A stretch of 39,376 bases of DNA from Nitrospira sp. LK70 (lineage in GTDB: Bacteria > Nitrospirota > Nitrospiria > Nitrospirales > Nitrospiraceae). A program made the position numbers and the translations under genes. Positions 24,642 through 33,201 of the stretch are shown here, in pieces (positions within the stretch are counted from its first letter, which is position 1; each line of letters opens with the position of its first letter). The stretch lies in contig PHGD01000029.1 of NCBI GenBank assembly GCA_011090425.1, positions 1-39,376 on the forward strand, read 5' to 3'. Under the pieces are notes generated by a model. It made no database searches, was not told where the DNA came from, and worked only from the letters and a program-made list of their open reading frames with translations.

Positions 24642-25334
24642 ATGAGGCACTTCTTTGTAGAACAGACCTACCACACGGCACGGCGGCTTCGCGGTAACGA
24701 AAACTCTTTGACCACAACTTGGTTCTGGCAGGTTGGGATTATGGCGTTCATCTGCCTGGGGCTCGCTTCCGAGTGCTTGGCGGCTTCCACTAGGCCGAAA
24801 GCTCTGACATTTTACGCTGTTCAAGGTCCGACAAACCCACCGAACCAGACATTAACCGTCTCCAGGACCAGTTCTAAGACGGCTACACTCACGGCCTCAG
24901 ACAATGCGACTTGGCTGACAGTCTCGCCGGCCACAACATCCATGACCACAAGTGCGACACTCACGGTCGCTGTCAACACCAGCGAACTTGCAGCAGGTAC
25001 GTACAACGGAACCATCACGGTCAAGATTGGAACCTGGTACACTAAGACAGTCTCCGTGACGTTGATTCTATCGCCCGCCACTCCGCCACCACCATCACCC
25101 ACGTCCTCGGCTACCCTCACGTGGGACGCGGTCACCGGCGCCCCCGTTAGCGGCTATACCGTCTACGTTGGAGAGGCGCCCCGCCTCTATACACGAACCA
25201 TTAACGTGGGCACCGTCACATCATCGACCGTGAACAGTTTGACCGTGGGCCGGACGTACTATTTCGCCGTCACAGCGTATAACAGTGCCGGCGAGAGCCC
25301 ACCCTCCAACGAGGTGAGTAAGAGCATCGACTGA
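24642..25334 (+). CDS. Secreted BACON-FN3 protein, copy 1
   Basis: 230 aa. A long N-region (about 28 residues) precedes a hydrophobic signal (FWQVGIMAFICLGLASECLAA). Residues 52-143 look like a BACON-type beta-sandwich: LTVSRTSSKTATLTASDNATWLTVSP and AAGTYNGTITVKIGTW. A proline-rich hinge (PATPPPPSPTSS) leads to an FN3 domain ending VGRTYYFAVTAYNSAGESPPSNEVSKS. BACON domains are often carbohydrate- or mucin-binding, so a role at the cell surface is likely but not shown. The start lies after GAGGAAAGG, rather distant. It follows the lipoprotein gene by 53 bp and has a duplicate at 26602. Confidence 0.8.
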   Translation: MRHFFVEQTYHTARRLRGNENSLTTTWFWQVGIMAFICLGLASECLAASTRPKALTFYAVQGPTNPPNQTLTVSRTSSKTATLTASDNATWLTVSPATTSMTTSATLTVAVNTSELAAGTYNGTITVKIGTWYTKTVSVTLILSPATPPPPSPTSSATLTWDAVTGAPVSGYTVYVGEAPRLYTRTINVGTVTSSTVNSLTVGRTYYFAVTAYNSAGESPPSNEVSKSID

Positions 25335-25769
25335 CCGCAAGGGTGATATTCTGAGAGCGCGTACACTTACTTCATGGACAGTCGCGGAAGGGTGAACGCC
25401 GATCTGTTGTTCCGATCTTGGAGGCCGATCCACTTCCCAAAGGCTCCTATCGATTTCCGCTCCTTCCATCCCCTTACCTCGGCGAATGGGCAGGAAGAAA
25501 TCCAGCGTGAGCATTTGAAATTTTCCTGTTCCATCTCGATCCTAGTGAAGGTTGTCCCCTTCACATTCTACAATCTCAATTCTCGACGACCCAATCAGAG
25601 CATCTAAAAATCAAACTCACCGACCACTTTCTCTTGGCATCACTCTTGCTGATCCTTCTTCTTAGGAAGACGAGAAGTGCGATGATGCTATCTGTATTAC
25701 ATGCTCATCACTAGGTATAAGCCTAATAGCATCATAGCTGCATGCCAATTCACTGATAGGAGTATCTCC
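25335..25769 (+). other. Spacer between the duplicated units, with leader of unit 2
   Basis: No gene is supported. From about 25510 it resembles the leader before 24028. ATGATGCTAT (25682-25691) pairs with ATAGCATCAT (25726-25735), a 10-bp inverted repeat about 35 bp before the next start. The ribosome site of the next gene, AGGAG, is at about 25759-25763. Confidence 0.6.
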
Positions 25770-26345
25770 ATGTTGACGCCTGAGACTTTGGTAGGTTTTG
25801 CCCCACGGAAATCCATCATTCTAATAGCCTATTCGGCACTTTTGATTCTGCCACTCATGTCAGCGGCTGGTTGTGCAGATGATGGCGGGGGAGGACCGAT
25901 GGTTTCCAGCCTTTCTACGCCAACGGACGCTACGGCAGAATCAGACTCGGATCAAGCTCATCATTCCGCGGTGGCAGATGCTGGTGGAGAAGAAGACCCA
26001 GTAATTACGATGACTCCGACAGCAGCGGGAGTGACCGCGCATGTAACTTGGGATCGTCCCTCCGACTTCAACGCGACCGGTTACTACATTTTCTATGGGA
26101 AACGCTCACCGGAAGAACTGCGCTCAGAAGAGCCACGTGGAGAAGAATCACTTTCAGAGGAGTCAAGCCCGGAAGAACCAACTTCATGTTCCCGTGGGGA
26201 AAGCCAAGCCGTCGAAGCTCCGCCCGCCACGATCGCTGGGCTCGAACCCAACACACCATATTTTTTCGCTATCCGCGCGGTCAACGACTCTGAGAGCATT
26301 TGCTCGAACGAGATCACGATGGTAACGCCCTCGGTTGAGTCTTAA
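25770..26345 (+). CDS. FN3-domain lipoprotein, copy 2
   Basis: Paralog of the protein at 24028, 191 aa. Signal peptide with a lipobox (LMSAAGCADDG), Thr/Asp linker, then an FN3 domain (VTAHVTWDRPSDFNATGYYIFYG; IAGLEPNTPYFFAIRAVNDS). The acidic insertion is again present but with a different repeat order (SPEELRSEEPRGEESLSEE), about five residues longer than in copy 1. ATG 25770 is chosen because AGGAG lies 7 bp upstream and it aligns with the copy 1 start; an in-frame ATG at 25701 would fall in the leader. Confidence 0.82.
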   Translation: MLTPETLVGFAPRKSIILIAYSALLILPLMSAAGCADDGGGGPMVSSLSTPTDATAESDSDQAHHSAVADAGGEEDPVITMTPTAAGVTAHVTWDRPSDFNATGYYIFYGKRSPEELRSEEPRGEESLSEESSPEEPTSCSRGESQAVEAPPATIAGLEPNTPYFFAIRAVNDSESICSNEITMVTPSVES

Positions 26346-26601
26346 GAGTACACCTCTCTTGCATGAAGGAGACTATGTAATCCAGGAGCCCTTCTCCATA
26401 GACAAGGGCTTTGAACCGTGCGAGGAACCGAACTTTTTCACACCACATCACATAGAGAATCCTGTGATGCCTCATTCCGCTGCAGGGGGTCGGTGGTCCA
26501 TCAAGCCATCTCAACTGAAGTGACCCGCGACTTGTACAGAGGCTGTTACAGACGAACATCCATAGCGAACCTTCCATCCTCGAAGAAAGGCCATGACACT
26601 G

Positions 26602-27303
26602 ATGCGACACTTCTTACTGACGCACATCACCCAAACGGCTCGGTCTCATCGTACGACTTCGTTCACACCCTGGTTCTGGCAGATACTTGGGATCACGGCA
26701 TTCCTCTGCCTTGGGCTTGTTTCTGACGGCTTGGCGGCTACGACTATCAGCCCAACATCGTTGACCTATTATGCTCAGCAGGGTGCGACCAACCCACCGA
26801 GCAAGACAATAACCGTTTCCAGAACCGGGTCCAGCCGGTCTACCCTCACAGCATCAGACAATGCGACCTGGCTTTCGGTGTCCCCGGCTAGCACCTCCAT
26901 GACCACAAGCGCAAAACTCGCAGTCGCGGTCAACACGAGCGGGCGAGGAGCAGGTACCTATAATGCGACTGTTACGATCAAAACGGGCACGTGGTATACG
27001 AAAACAGTCCCGGTGACGTTGATTGTCTCACCCACTACCTCGTCACCTCCTTCGTCACCTTCACCCGCGACGTCTACTGTCACTCTCACGTGGAACGCGG
27101 TCACCGGAACCACGATCAGCGGTTATAAAGTCTACGTTGGCGAGGCGCCCCGCCTCTACACACGAACCATTACGGTGGGTAACACCACATCATCGACCGT
27201 GAACAGTTTGACCCTAGGCAGGATGTACTATTTCGCCGTCACGGCATATAACAGCGCCGGCGAGAGTGCCCCTTCTAACGAGGCCAGCAAGACGATCCAA
27301 TAA
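26602..27303 (+). CDS. Secreted BACON-FN3 protein, copy 2
   Basis: Paralog of the protein at 24642, about 233 aa. Signal segment (FWQILGITAFLCLGLVSDGLAA), a BACON-type domain (ITVSRTGSSRSTLTASDNATWLSVSP; GAGTYNATVTIKTGTW), a Ser/Pro hinge (TTSSPPSSPSPATS), and FN3 ending MYYFAVTAYNSAGESAPSNEASKT. ATG 26602 aligns with the copy 1 start; ATG 26593 in the same frame is also possible and sits closer to AAAGG. The 256-bp gap before it is much longer than in unit 1 (53 bp), so the spacer was expanded or replaced. Ends just before a bidirectional terminator. Confidence 0.8.
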   Translation: MRHFLLTHITQTARSHRTTSFTPWFWQILGITAFLCLGLVSDGLAATTISPTSLTYYAQQGATNPPSKTITVSRTGSSRSTLTASDNATWLSVSPASTSMTTSAKLAVAVNTSGRGAGTYNATVTIKTGTWYTKTVPVTLIVSPTTSSPPSSPSPATSTVTLTWNAVTGTTISGYKVYVGEAPRLYTRTITVGNTTSSTVNSLTLGRMYYFAVTAYNSAGESAPSNEASKTIQ

Positions 27304-27343
27304 CTCATCAGCAGGTCGGCAAGTTCCATCAGCCCATAAGACA

Positions 27344-27374
27344 AAGGGCCAGTCCTCACAGAGGGCTGGCCCTT
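27344..27374. terminator. Bidirectional intrinsic terminator
   Basis: AAGGGCCAG (27344-27352) pairs with CTGGCCCTT (27366-27374), extended inward by TCCTC/GAGGG. It lies between converging genes (BACON-FN3 on plus, PEP-CTERM protein on minus), with short T-rich flanks in both directions. Confidence 0.75.
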
Positions 27375-27405
27375 CTACTGCGTTCTCTTTATGGAAAAAG
27401 TTTGG

Positions 27406-27657
27406 CTAGTCTTTCCGTGAAGCTCGCTTCCAAATTCCAAGTCCAGCTAAACCAGCACCCAACAAGATCAACGACGCTGGCTCAGGAACGGATACAGGCT
27501 TAGGCTTAGGCTTGCGTGCAAAACTATCAAGGCTAGTACTCTCAATAGTAAGAGTAGTAGTAGTCGTCTGAGCCATCACAAAATCCCCTGAGAAGCCGAC
27601 AATAACTACGGCGACTCCTATAAGGATGGTACAAGGAAAGCTACAGTTCTTCTTCAT
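27406..27657 (-). CDS. Small PEP-CTERM surface protein
   Basis: 83 aa. A signal peptide (CTILIGVAVVIVGFSGDFVMAQ) is followed by only about 35 mature residues: a threonine run (TTTTTLTIESTSLD), a basic KPKPKP spacer, and then the C-terminal sorting signal VPEPASLILLGAGLAGLGIWKRASRKD-like end, with the PEP motif, a transmembrane helix and a basic tail. Exosortases recognise and cleave such tails; one is encoded at 30544. ATG 27657 is chosen because AGAGGA lies 5 bp upstream; GTG 27672 would swallow that site. The threonine run could be glycosylated. Upstream lie a sigma-54-type promoter and PrsR-like palindromes, suggesting tight control. Confidence 0.88.
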   Translation of the reverse strand: MKKNCSFPCTILIGVAVVIVGFSGDFVMAQTTTTTLTIESTSLDSFARKPKPKPVSVPEPASLILLGAGLAGLGIWKRASRKD

Positions 27658-27713
27658 CTTTGTCCTCTTCACAGCTACTCCTAGTGATTACCCCAGATGT
27701 TGGTGATAGCTAC

Positions 27714-27729
27714 AGCATAATTTGTGCTA
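27714..27729 (-). promoter_or_regulatory. Candidate sigma-54 (-24/-12) promoter of the PEP-CTERM gene
   Basis: On the minus strand TAGCACAAATTATGCT fits the TGGCAC-N5-TTGCT form with correct spacing between the -24 and -12 dinucleotides (one G to A change at -24). Transcription would start near 27702, giving a leader of about 45 nt before ATG 27657. The adjacent sigma-54 activator gene (prsR) supports it. Confidence 0.6.
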
Positions 27730-27802
27730 GTTATACGTTGATCTATAAGTAACTGAAAATATTGCGGCTTTATGCAGGATTTTTCATTCATGAAATACAG
27801 AC

Positions 27803-27819
27803 TGTAAGAAAACATTACA
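27803..27819 (-). promoter_or_regulatory. Candidate PrsR upstream activator site, proximal
   Basis: TGTAAGAAAACATTACA is a palindrome of the form TGTAAG-N6-TTACA. It shares its arms and length with 27890-27906. It lies about 80 bp upstream of the sigma-54 box, a normal enhancer distance. Confidence 0.6.
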
Positions 27820-27889
27820 CTAACTCTCTCAAAGACATCGGAATGAGAACTTATTCCAATGTTTTCAATAGGTCATGAAACATACACAG

Positions 27890-27906
27890 TGTAAGATAAC
27901 TTTACA
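27890..27906 (-). promoter_or_regulatory. Candidate PrsR upstream activator site, distal
   Basis: TGTAAGATAACTTTACA is the second 17-bp palindrome, extended by GTG/CAC outside. A weaker related palindrome, GGAATGAGAACTTATTCC (about 27840-27857), lies between the two. Together they look like a multi-site enhancer. Confidence 0.6.
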
Positions 27907-27920
27907 CATGAGAGGCTCTC

Positions 27921-29315
27921 TTACGCTCTGCTCTCTTCTAGGTTATCGGGAAATTTTGATGCCCTTAACCCAAATCGAGAGACCAACTGATAGAGGGTGG
28001 GTCGACTAATCCCCAATTCAACAGCCGCTTTGGATAGATTGCCATCCGCTTTTTCCAGTACCAACCGCACCAGCTCCTTTTCGTGAAGATCACGTGCGCC
28101 TCGGAGTGTCGTGGAACCACTATCCACGGGGGAGGGATTTTTTAGTTCCAAGTTCGCAGGGCTGACGTATTTCCCTTCCGCCATCACAACTGCCCGCTTG
28201 ACCCTATTTTCCAATTCTCGCACATTTCCAGGCCAATCATGCGCCATCAACGCTTCGATCGCTTCGGGTGTAAACCCTTTCAGTACTCTTTTTTGTGTTT
28301 CAGCAAACTTCATTAAGAACGTTCTTGCAAGGAGCGTGATATCACAACCCCGCTCCTTCAACGTCGGGATGGGAATGGTTATCACACAAAGCCTGTAAAA
28401 CAAGTCTTCCCTGAATTGACCACTATTGATTGCCTCTTGTAGATCAACATTCGTCGCTGCAAGAAGCCTAACATCGACCGAAATTATGTTCTTTCCTCCC
28501 AACCGATGGACTTTGTGATCTTGTAAAAACCGCAATAACTTGACCTGCAGACTGAATGACATATCCCCGATTTCATCCAGAAAAAGTGTGCCTCCTTGGG
28601 CGGATTCAATCGTGCCTTTTCGTTGCTGGACAGCCCCGGTGAACGCTCCCTTTTCGTACCCAAACAGCTCGCTCTCCAGAAGCGTCTCAGGGATCGCGCC
28701 GCAGTTAATGGCGACAAAGGGCCCCTCTTTGCGCCCGCTCAGTCGGTGAATCGCGCGAGCCACGAGTTCCTTCCCTGTCCCACTCTCCCCAATGATGAGG
28801 GCCGGGACATCTGACGTCCCGACGCGGCGGATCATGTCAAACACGGCTTGCATAGGCCTGCTGCTTCCCACGAGACCGTCGAATTCACTGCCGTTGGTCT
28901 TATCCTGAATGGCGCGACTCTCCTGCTCCAAGTTAAAGAGGTACGTCGCCCGCTGCAACACCACCTTCAACACATCGAGCTGTACCGGCTTCTCCAAAAT
29001 GTCATACGCGCCGCTTTGAATAGCGGCGACAGCTTTCGCTCGATCGCCGCTATCCATAACAACGATCACTTTGATTAACGGATTCAGTTGAAGGGTCTCG
29101 CGCAGGATCGCCAACCCTTCAGGCACCCCATTCACATTGGCAGCTAATCCCAGATCCAACAATACCAGCGGGGGCATGGCCTGGTGAATTTGAGACAGGG
29201 CAGCCGTACGATCCGCAGCCTCCAGCAGATCGTAGTCCGAGATAAGATCGCATTTCATCTGATCTCGAACGGCAGCATCATCATCGACAAGGAGCAAAGC
29301 AGGGCGTGTGGTCAT
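27921..29315 (-). CDS. prsR: PEP-CTERM-box response regulator, sigma-54 activator
   Basis: An NtrC-type activator of 464 aa. The receiver domain (1-120) has the acidic pocket VDDDAA (10-15), phosphoacceptor D54 in LLDLGLA, and K109 in ILEKP. The AAA+ domain has Walker A GESGTGKE (176-183), the sigma-54 contact loop GAFTGA (223-228) and Walker B TLFLDEIG (243-250). The C-terminal Fis-type helix-turn-helix is [21 protein letters not shown]. The overall layout and the exosortase context match PrsR, which with kinase PrsK and RpoN controls PEP-CTERM genes. ATG 29315 has AGGAG upstream. No PrsK gene lies in the window, so the partner kinase must be elsewhere. It lies directly upstream of the PEP-CTERM gene. 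Confidence 0.92.
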   Translation of the reverse strand: MTTRPALLLVDDDAAVRDQMKCDLISDYDLLEAADRTAALSQIHQAMPPLVLLDLGLAANVNGVPEGLAILRETLQLNPLIKVIVVMDSGDRAKAVAAIQSGAYDILEKPVQLDVLKVVLQRATYLFNLEQESRAIQDKTNGSEFDGLVGSSRPMQAVFDMIRRVGTSDVPALIIGESGTGKELVARAIHRLSGRKEGPFVAINCGAIPETLLESELFGYEKGAFTGAVQQRKGTIESAQGGTLFLDEIGDMSFSLQVKLLRFLQDHKVHRLGGKNIISVDVRLLAATNVDLQEAINSGQFREDLFYRLCVITIPIPTLKERGCDITLLARTFLMKFAETQKRVLKGFTPEAIEALMAHDWPGNVRELENRVKRAVVMAEGKYVSPANLELKNPSPVDSGSTTLRGARDLHEKELVRLVLEKADGNLSKAAVELGISRPTLYQLVSRFGLRASKFPDNLEESRA

Positions 29316-29410
29316 GACAGAAATTCTCCTCTCTTATAGATCTGCAGAGGGCCTGCTCCTCTTACCCTTTGAAACATCACATCCTCACATTCCGTGCCGG
29401 ACCACATCGT

Positions 29411-30466
29411 TCAGCCGACATGCCGATACATATGCCGACCCACCGAAACCAGCATTTTGGCAGGAACGTAGGTACAGATGGTTTTCGCTAGACGCACCTT
29501 CAGACGTTCCAAGGGGGGAAACACCTCACCGACAGGACCGCGCCACAGGGTGAGTCGCATACTCTGTGCCCCCCAACGTTCCTTGAACCTGATCAATCCT
29601 CCATCCTCGGGCTCCGACCGACCCAAATCGAGCTCTTCCATCCCTGCCGCTTTCGCTGCTTGGATGGCCTGCCAGAAAAGCATCGGGGTCGCCCCGAGAT
29701 TGTTAAACCGGGCATCGGAGCCCCCGTACTTGTAATACATCTTCTTGCGATGATTCATAGTCAAGATTCCTGCGACGGGTTGGTCTCCCTTGAATGCAAT
29801 GCGAATACAGACATCTTTTCCCATACAGGCAACGAGATTCTGGAACCATTCGAACGGCTGAGGCGGAAGATGTTTGCGCAATCTCGTCTGCACGATAAGG
29901 GCATAAAATGACAGCACTAGAGATTCGCTCCGGCCCTCCTCATACCTCAATCCTTGGCGTTCCGCATGACGAATTCTCCGCCTAATGCAATCCTTATGGA
30001 ATCCCTTGTATAACGCATCGAGGCTGGGCCGAAGGTCGAGCCGATGCCATCGATAGACTTTACATTCCCTAAGCTCTTCCTCGACACCAACGGAAATGCC
30101 GCTGCATCGCATTTCAGCATATTTCCATCGCTGTGTGCTTCGGAGCGTTTCGAGATGAGCAGATAGTGATCGGAGCTGCTCTCTATTTTCAACCAGCGGT
30201 TCGCAGTGGTCCGTAAAGGGCAGCGAAACCAGTCGGCTGCCAGTCAGCCAACTTCGCACGACACAAAACAGGAGGGCGTTCGTCAGTTTTTCAAATGGGG
30301 CAGAGGTCGTGAGCACAACCGGTTCATACCCATAGGTGGTGCGCAAAGCCTGAAGCCAGCCGATCGTATGGAAGACGGAAGAGTTCGGATGTCTATCGAC
30401 AAACTTGGGCCACCGATCATCTAAGAGTGGATTTATCGTCCAGACGCCACCCTGTACCAAGTCCAT
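29411..30466 (-). CDS. FemAB/GNAT-like protein of the exosortase system
   Basis: About 351 aa. Contains a FemAB-like acyltransferase fold in two related halves. Recognisable parts are FHTIGWLQALRTTYGYEPVVL near the N-terminus and then RRRIRHAERQGLRYEEG, FYALIVQTRLRKHLPPQPFEWF, PVAGILTMNHRKKMYYKYGGSDARFNNLGATPMLFWQAI and LDLGRSEPEDGGLIRFKERWG. This is the family found beside PEP-CTERM/exosortase genes, thought to modify polysaccharide or peptide. ATG 30466 is preferred (GAGAGG 6 bp upstream). ATG 30547 in the same frame would overlap the exosortase gene by 4 bp and add 27 residues. It lies between the exosortase and prsR. Confidence 0.85.
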   Translation of the reverse strand: MDLVQGGVWTINPLLDDRWPKFVDRHPNSSVFHTIGWLQALRTTYGYEPVVLTTSAPFEKLTNALLFCVVRSWLTGSRLVSLPFTDHCEPLVENREQLRSLSAHLETLRSTQRWKYAEMRCSGISVGVEEELRECKVYRWHRLDLRPSLDALYKGFHKDCIRRRIRHAERQGLRYEEGRSESLVLSFYALIVQTRLRKHLPPQPFEWFQNLVACMGKDVCIRIAFKGDQPVAGILTMNHRKKMYYKYGGSDARFNNLGATPMLFWQAIQAAKAAGMEELDLGRSEPEDGGLIRFKERWGAQSMRLTLWRGPVGEVFPPLERLKVRLAKTICTYVPAKMLVSVGRHMYRHVG

Positions 30467-30543
30467 CGCGCCCTCTCGTGCAATCGGAGCTTGTCCACAG
30501 CATATGGCATCGGTATTGTGATCAGGCTTGAGCACAAGACCCA

Positions 30544-31470
30544 TCATGTGTCATACCCGAACCGCTGTTCTATCTTGCGCAGCAGCCAGACAACGGAAAA
30601 GAGCACCGCGAGCGAAAGGACAAAGAAGGGAATACCGCCGTTCCGGTGGAGAGCGTTGTCCGTAATGAAGCTAGGGTCGACATAGTTTGCAAGCAGAGCT
30701 AATCCGACGATCCGCACGGCATTCTTCACGATCGCCAGCGGGACAACGATGGACACAAGTCCCATTTTCCCCCAGGTCGATCGAAGCATCAGATGGCCCG
30801 CCGCGAGACTGGTAATGAATAACGCGAGAGCAGATCGGATGCCGCTGCATTCTTCCGCCACATAGATCGTGAAGTCCGACAGGCTGAACACAAACCCCTC
30901 GCGAAGGACCGGGATCCCGAGTATAGAGAACAGCAATTCCACTGCGTCAGCCGAACTGTGCTGTAGAAAACCGACGACGGCATCGAGGAAAAACGAAGGA
31001 AACGGTACCATGAAGGCCATAAAACCCAATCCGAAGGATGCCGCGCAAAAGGCTTGTCTCCCGTAGCAGAAAAGAAAGGCACCCCAGCACATCATCACAA
31101 AGGAAAGCATCGAGGGAGATAAACTGTCGAGCGTCTCACTTACAGGGTCTGTTGTACCCAACGCTACCGCAACCCCAACTAACATCATGATTGACCCGAA
31201 AAATGGACTCCATTCCACCGTGGCAAAGATCGACGCTCGCCGCAGATACAGCAGGTACAGGCAGAGAAGTGGGATCAAGACGATATGGGAATAATGCTGA
31301 GCATGCTCATCCTGGAGAGAGCTGGTGAAGACAAGAGCCAAGGGTTCCCAGAACCAAAGAATGTTTGCGACAACCAGGAGGAGGCAGCTGATATCCCTGA
31401 GCTCGAAACGCAGGAGCCCCTGCGAACCACCCCATGGACTCCAACATGCTCGTGGAAGCTTATCCAACAT
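30544..31470 (-). CDS. Exosortase (PEP-CTERM sorting enzyme)
   Basis: Integral-membrane cysteine protease/transpeptidase of 308 aa that processes PEP-CTERM tails. About eight hydrophobic segments are present. Catalytic residues are visible in the standard order: Cys208 in YVAEECSGIRSALALF, Arg253 in VKNAVRIVGLALLANYVDPSF, and His275 in ALHRNGGIPFF. HYSHIVLIPLLCLYLLY near residue 60 is also family-typical. There is no fused EpsI-like C-terminal domain, and no separate EpsI gene in the window. It lies upstream of the FemAB-like gene with near-overlap, so the two are coupled. The likely substrate is the small PEP-CTERM protein at 27406, along with others outside the window. Confidence 0.93.
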   Translation of the reverse strand: MLDKLPRACWSPWGGSQGLLRFELRDISCLLLVVANILWFWEPLALVFTSSLQDEHAQHYSHIVLIPLLCLYLLYLRRASIFATVEWSPFFGSIMMLVGVAVALGTTDPVSETLDSLSPSMLSFVMMCWGAFLFCYGRQAFCAASFGLGFMAFMVPFPSFFLDAVVGFLQHSSADAVELLFSILGIPVLREGFVFSLSDFTIYVAEECSGIRSALALFITSLAAGHLMLRSTWGKMGLVSIVVPLAIVKNAVRIVGLALLANYVDPSFITDNALHRNGGIPFFVLSLAVLFSVVWLLRKIEQRFGYDT

Positions 31471-31635
31471 TCCAGTTCGTAACGAGGGGAAGAAGGCGAG
31501 AAAACCTAGAGGCTATTCTTTAAAACAGAACATGTTAACGGTTGTTTGAGTCAAGAACGACGCAGGTGGTTTAGGACGTTTCCATGCAGCATGAAGATCA
31601 CCAGTGGACTGACTCATAAGCACCCATCGCTTACT

Positions 31636-33165
31636 CTATTGTCTTTCCAACAGCAAAACCCAGTCGGTAAAACCTGTGCCGTTGTTTCCGGGCGAAACAA
31701 AGGTTTGAGCGCCTGTATTCGCAAACGTACCAATCACTGTATATGCGGCCGTGGCTGGATTGAACCAGCGTGCTTTTGCCGGACCGCCCATCACCGTCAT
31801 ATCGATAGTAATCGCCCCTGAATGATCAGGCGGGACGTAGGCAACCAGCAACGTGCCATCTGGCGAAGCCGCTGCGGCCACGTAGTCTGGAAGTACCGGC
31901 TGCGAACCGCCGGCAGTCACAATCGTCTTCATCCCACCGAGACCAGAGGGGACCAAGTTGTACCAAGCAATCGACCGAACAAAGGAATTGAGCCGCGCCA
32001 TATCCAGCGCACCCTGTGTATTCAGATGCGCCTGCCAACCATCAGAACAGAAGGAAATCGACAAGAGCTTTGAAGGGTTAAACGGCCATATACATCCGTT
32101 GCCTGAGATATAGCCACCGATCGCAGATAACCATCCCCACCATTGGAAACGACGAACAGGCTGGATTGCGTTTGGATTGACCCTATTTCCATCCGGTCCT
32201 TCTTGGTCGTAGGGCTCTTCCAGCAAAAAGGTGGGCATCACGGGAAGATAGGAGTAACCATTCCGAGCATAGGTATTAACGTCACCCTCCCAACTGTAAG
32301 CCCCTTGCAATGTGCCGGCTGACCGTAGCGTCGGATCGGTTTGATCGGTATAGATAGATTCCGAAGTCCATTCAGCGGAGATGTTGCGGCTGGCCTGGCC
32401 GTTAACGGTCTGCATTCCAGCCAGCATTGCCCGTTCCGCAGCAAGTTGTGGTCCCGTGAAGGGATGTTCGCCGGTACTATAGTCTCCCCCTAACATCCAA
32501 ACGATATTCCCTCGAGTTTTATACCTGTTCGCAATAAAGCGACCATAAGCCTGCATCTTGGTTGAACCATTGGCAACCATTTCCACCATCCATCCCTGCT
32601 CCCCGCCTCGAGATCCAGTATAAGCAGGGAACATGAAACAGAGTACGCCTTTGGACTCAGCATAAGTCAGGAGTGCATCAACGTTTGCCCAGTAGGCCTC
32701 ATTCGGCTGTGAAAAGTCTGGCGCCTGGTCGTTATTGCTCCCGAGTGAACCGTCCCAGGTCGAACCATCGAGCTTCTTGCTGAATGGAAGCGTATTATTA
32801 AAGCCGAAGGGTGGGTGGTTCCCTCGCCCATCGTGGTTGATGACGTGAAACTCGATGGCATTAAATCCTTTGGCCACCGTGTCGTCGATAAATCGTTTGT
32901 AGTCTGTTTCAGAAAGCGATGTGATGAACCAGGCCGTTCGGCCTAGGATAGGAAAAGGCACGCCGTTCTGATCCTGCAAATATCGATGATTGGCTGAAGC
33001 GACGAGAGGAAAGGCAGGTAGCTGCGCCGCAACTGGAGGTGAACTAGCCGGTGGTGAGGAAGATGATGAGTCCCTGCTACATCCCTGAGGGCTGCAGATA
33101 GTCAGCCCTATGTAGATAATGCAGGCCGGAACCAGGTTGATCTTCAATACCAACTTCTTCAGCAA
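31636..33165 (-). CDS. DUF4038-type glycoside-hydrolase-like lipoprotein
   Basis: About 509 aa. An N-terminal signal with cysteines (YIGLTICSPQGCSRDSSSS) suggests a lipoprotein; a Ser/Pro linker follows. The main part is a TIM-barrel of the DUF4038 family: LVASANHRYLQDQNGVPFPILGRTAWF, DYKRFIDDTVAKGFNAIEFHVIN, NRYKTRGNIVWMLGGDY, and RFQWWGWLSAIGGYISGNGCIWPF. The small C-terminal beta domain (GAITIDMTVMGGPAKARWFNPATAAYTVIG) fits the collagen-binding-like domain that often follows. The family includes glycan-cleaving enzymes, so it may trim exopolysaccharide. The TTG start at 33165 is the best available. It lies 36 bp downstream of the sugar transferase. Confidence 0.82.
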   Translation of the reverse strand: MLKKLVLKINLVPACIIYIGLTICSPQGCSRDSSSSSPPASSPPVAAQLPAFPLVASANHRYLQDQNGVPFPILGRTAWFITSLSETDYKRFIDDTVAKGFNAIEFHVINHDGRGNHPPFGFNNTLPFSKKLDGSTWDGSLGSNNDQAPDFSQPNEAYWANVDALLTYAESKGVLCFMFPAYTGSRGGEQGWMVEMVANGSTKMQAYGRFIANRYKTRGNIVWMLGGDYSTGEHPFTGPQLAAERAMLAGMQTVNGQASRNISAEWTSESIYTDQTDPTLRSAGTLQGAYSWEGDVNTYARNGYSYLPVMPTFLLEEPYDQEGPDGNRVNPNAIQPVRRFQWWGWLSAIGGYISGNGCIWPFNPSKLLSISFCSDGWQAHLNTQGALDMARLNSFVRSIAWYNLVPSGLGGMKTIVTAGGSQPVLPDYVAAAASPDGTLLVAYVPPDHSGAITIDMTVMGGPAKARWFNPATAAYTVIGTFANTGAQTFVSPGNNGTGFTDWVLLLERQ

Positions 33166-33201
33166 AGCTACACCTAAGAAACCCTAAGGATACACATCTT
33201 A

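Larger units (their letters stand above)
23780..27303 (+). repeat. Tandem duplication of a two-gene unit
   Basis: Unit 1 (about 23780-25334) and unit 2 (about 25510-27303) each contain a similar leader, an FN3 lipoprotein gene and a BACON-FN3 gene in the same order and strand. Similarity covers noncoding leaders as well as genes, so this is a segmental duplication and not two independent gains. Divergence is considerable, so the event is not recent. Confidence 0.85.
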
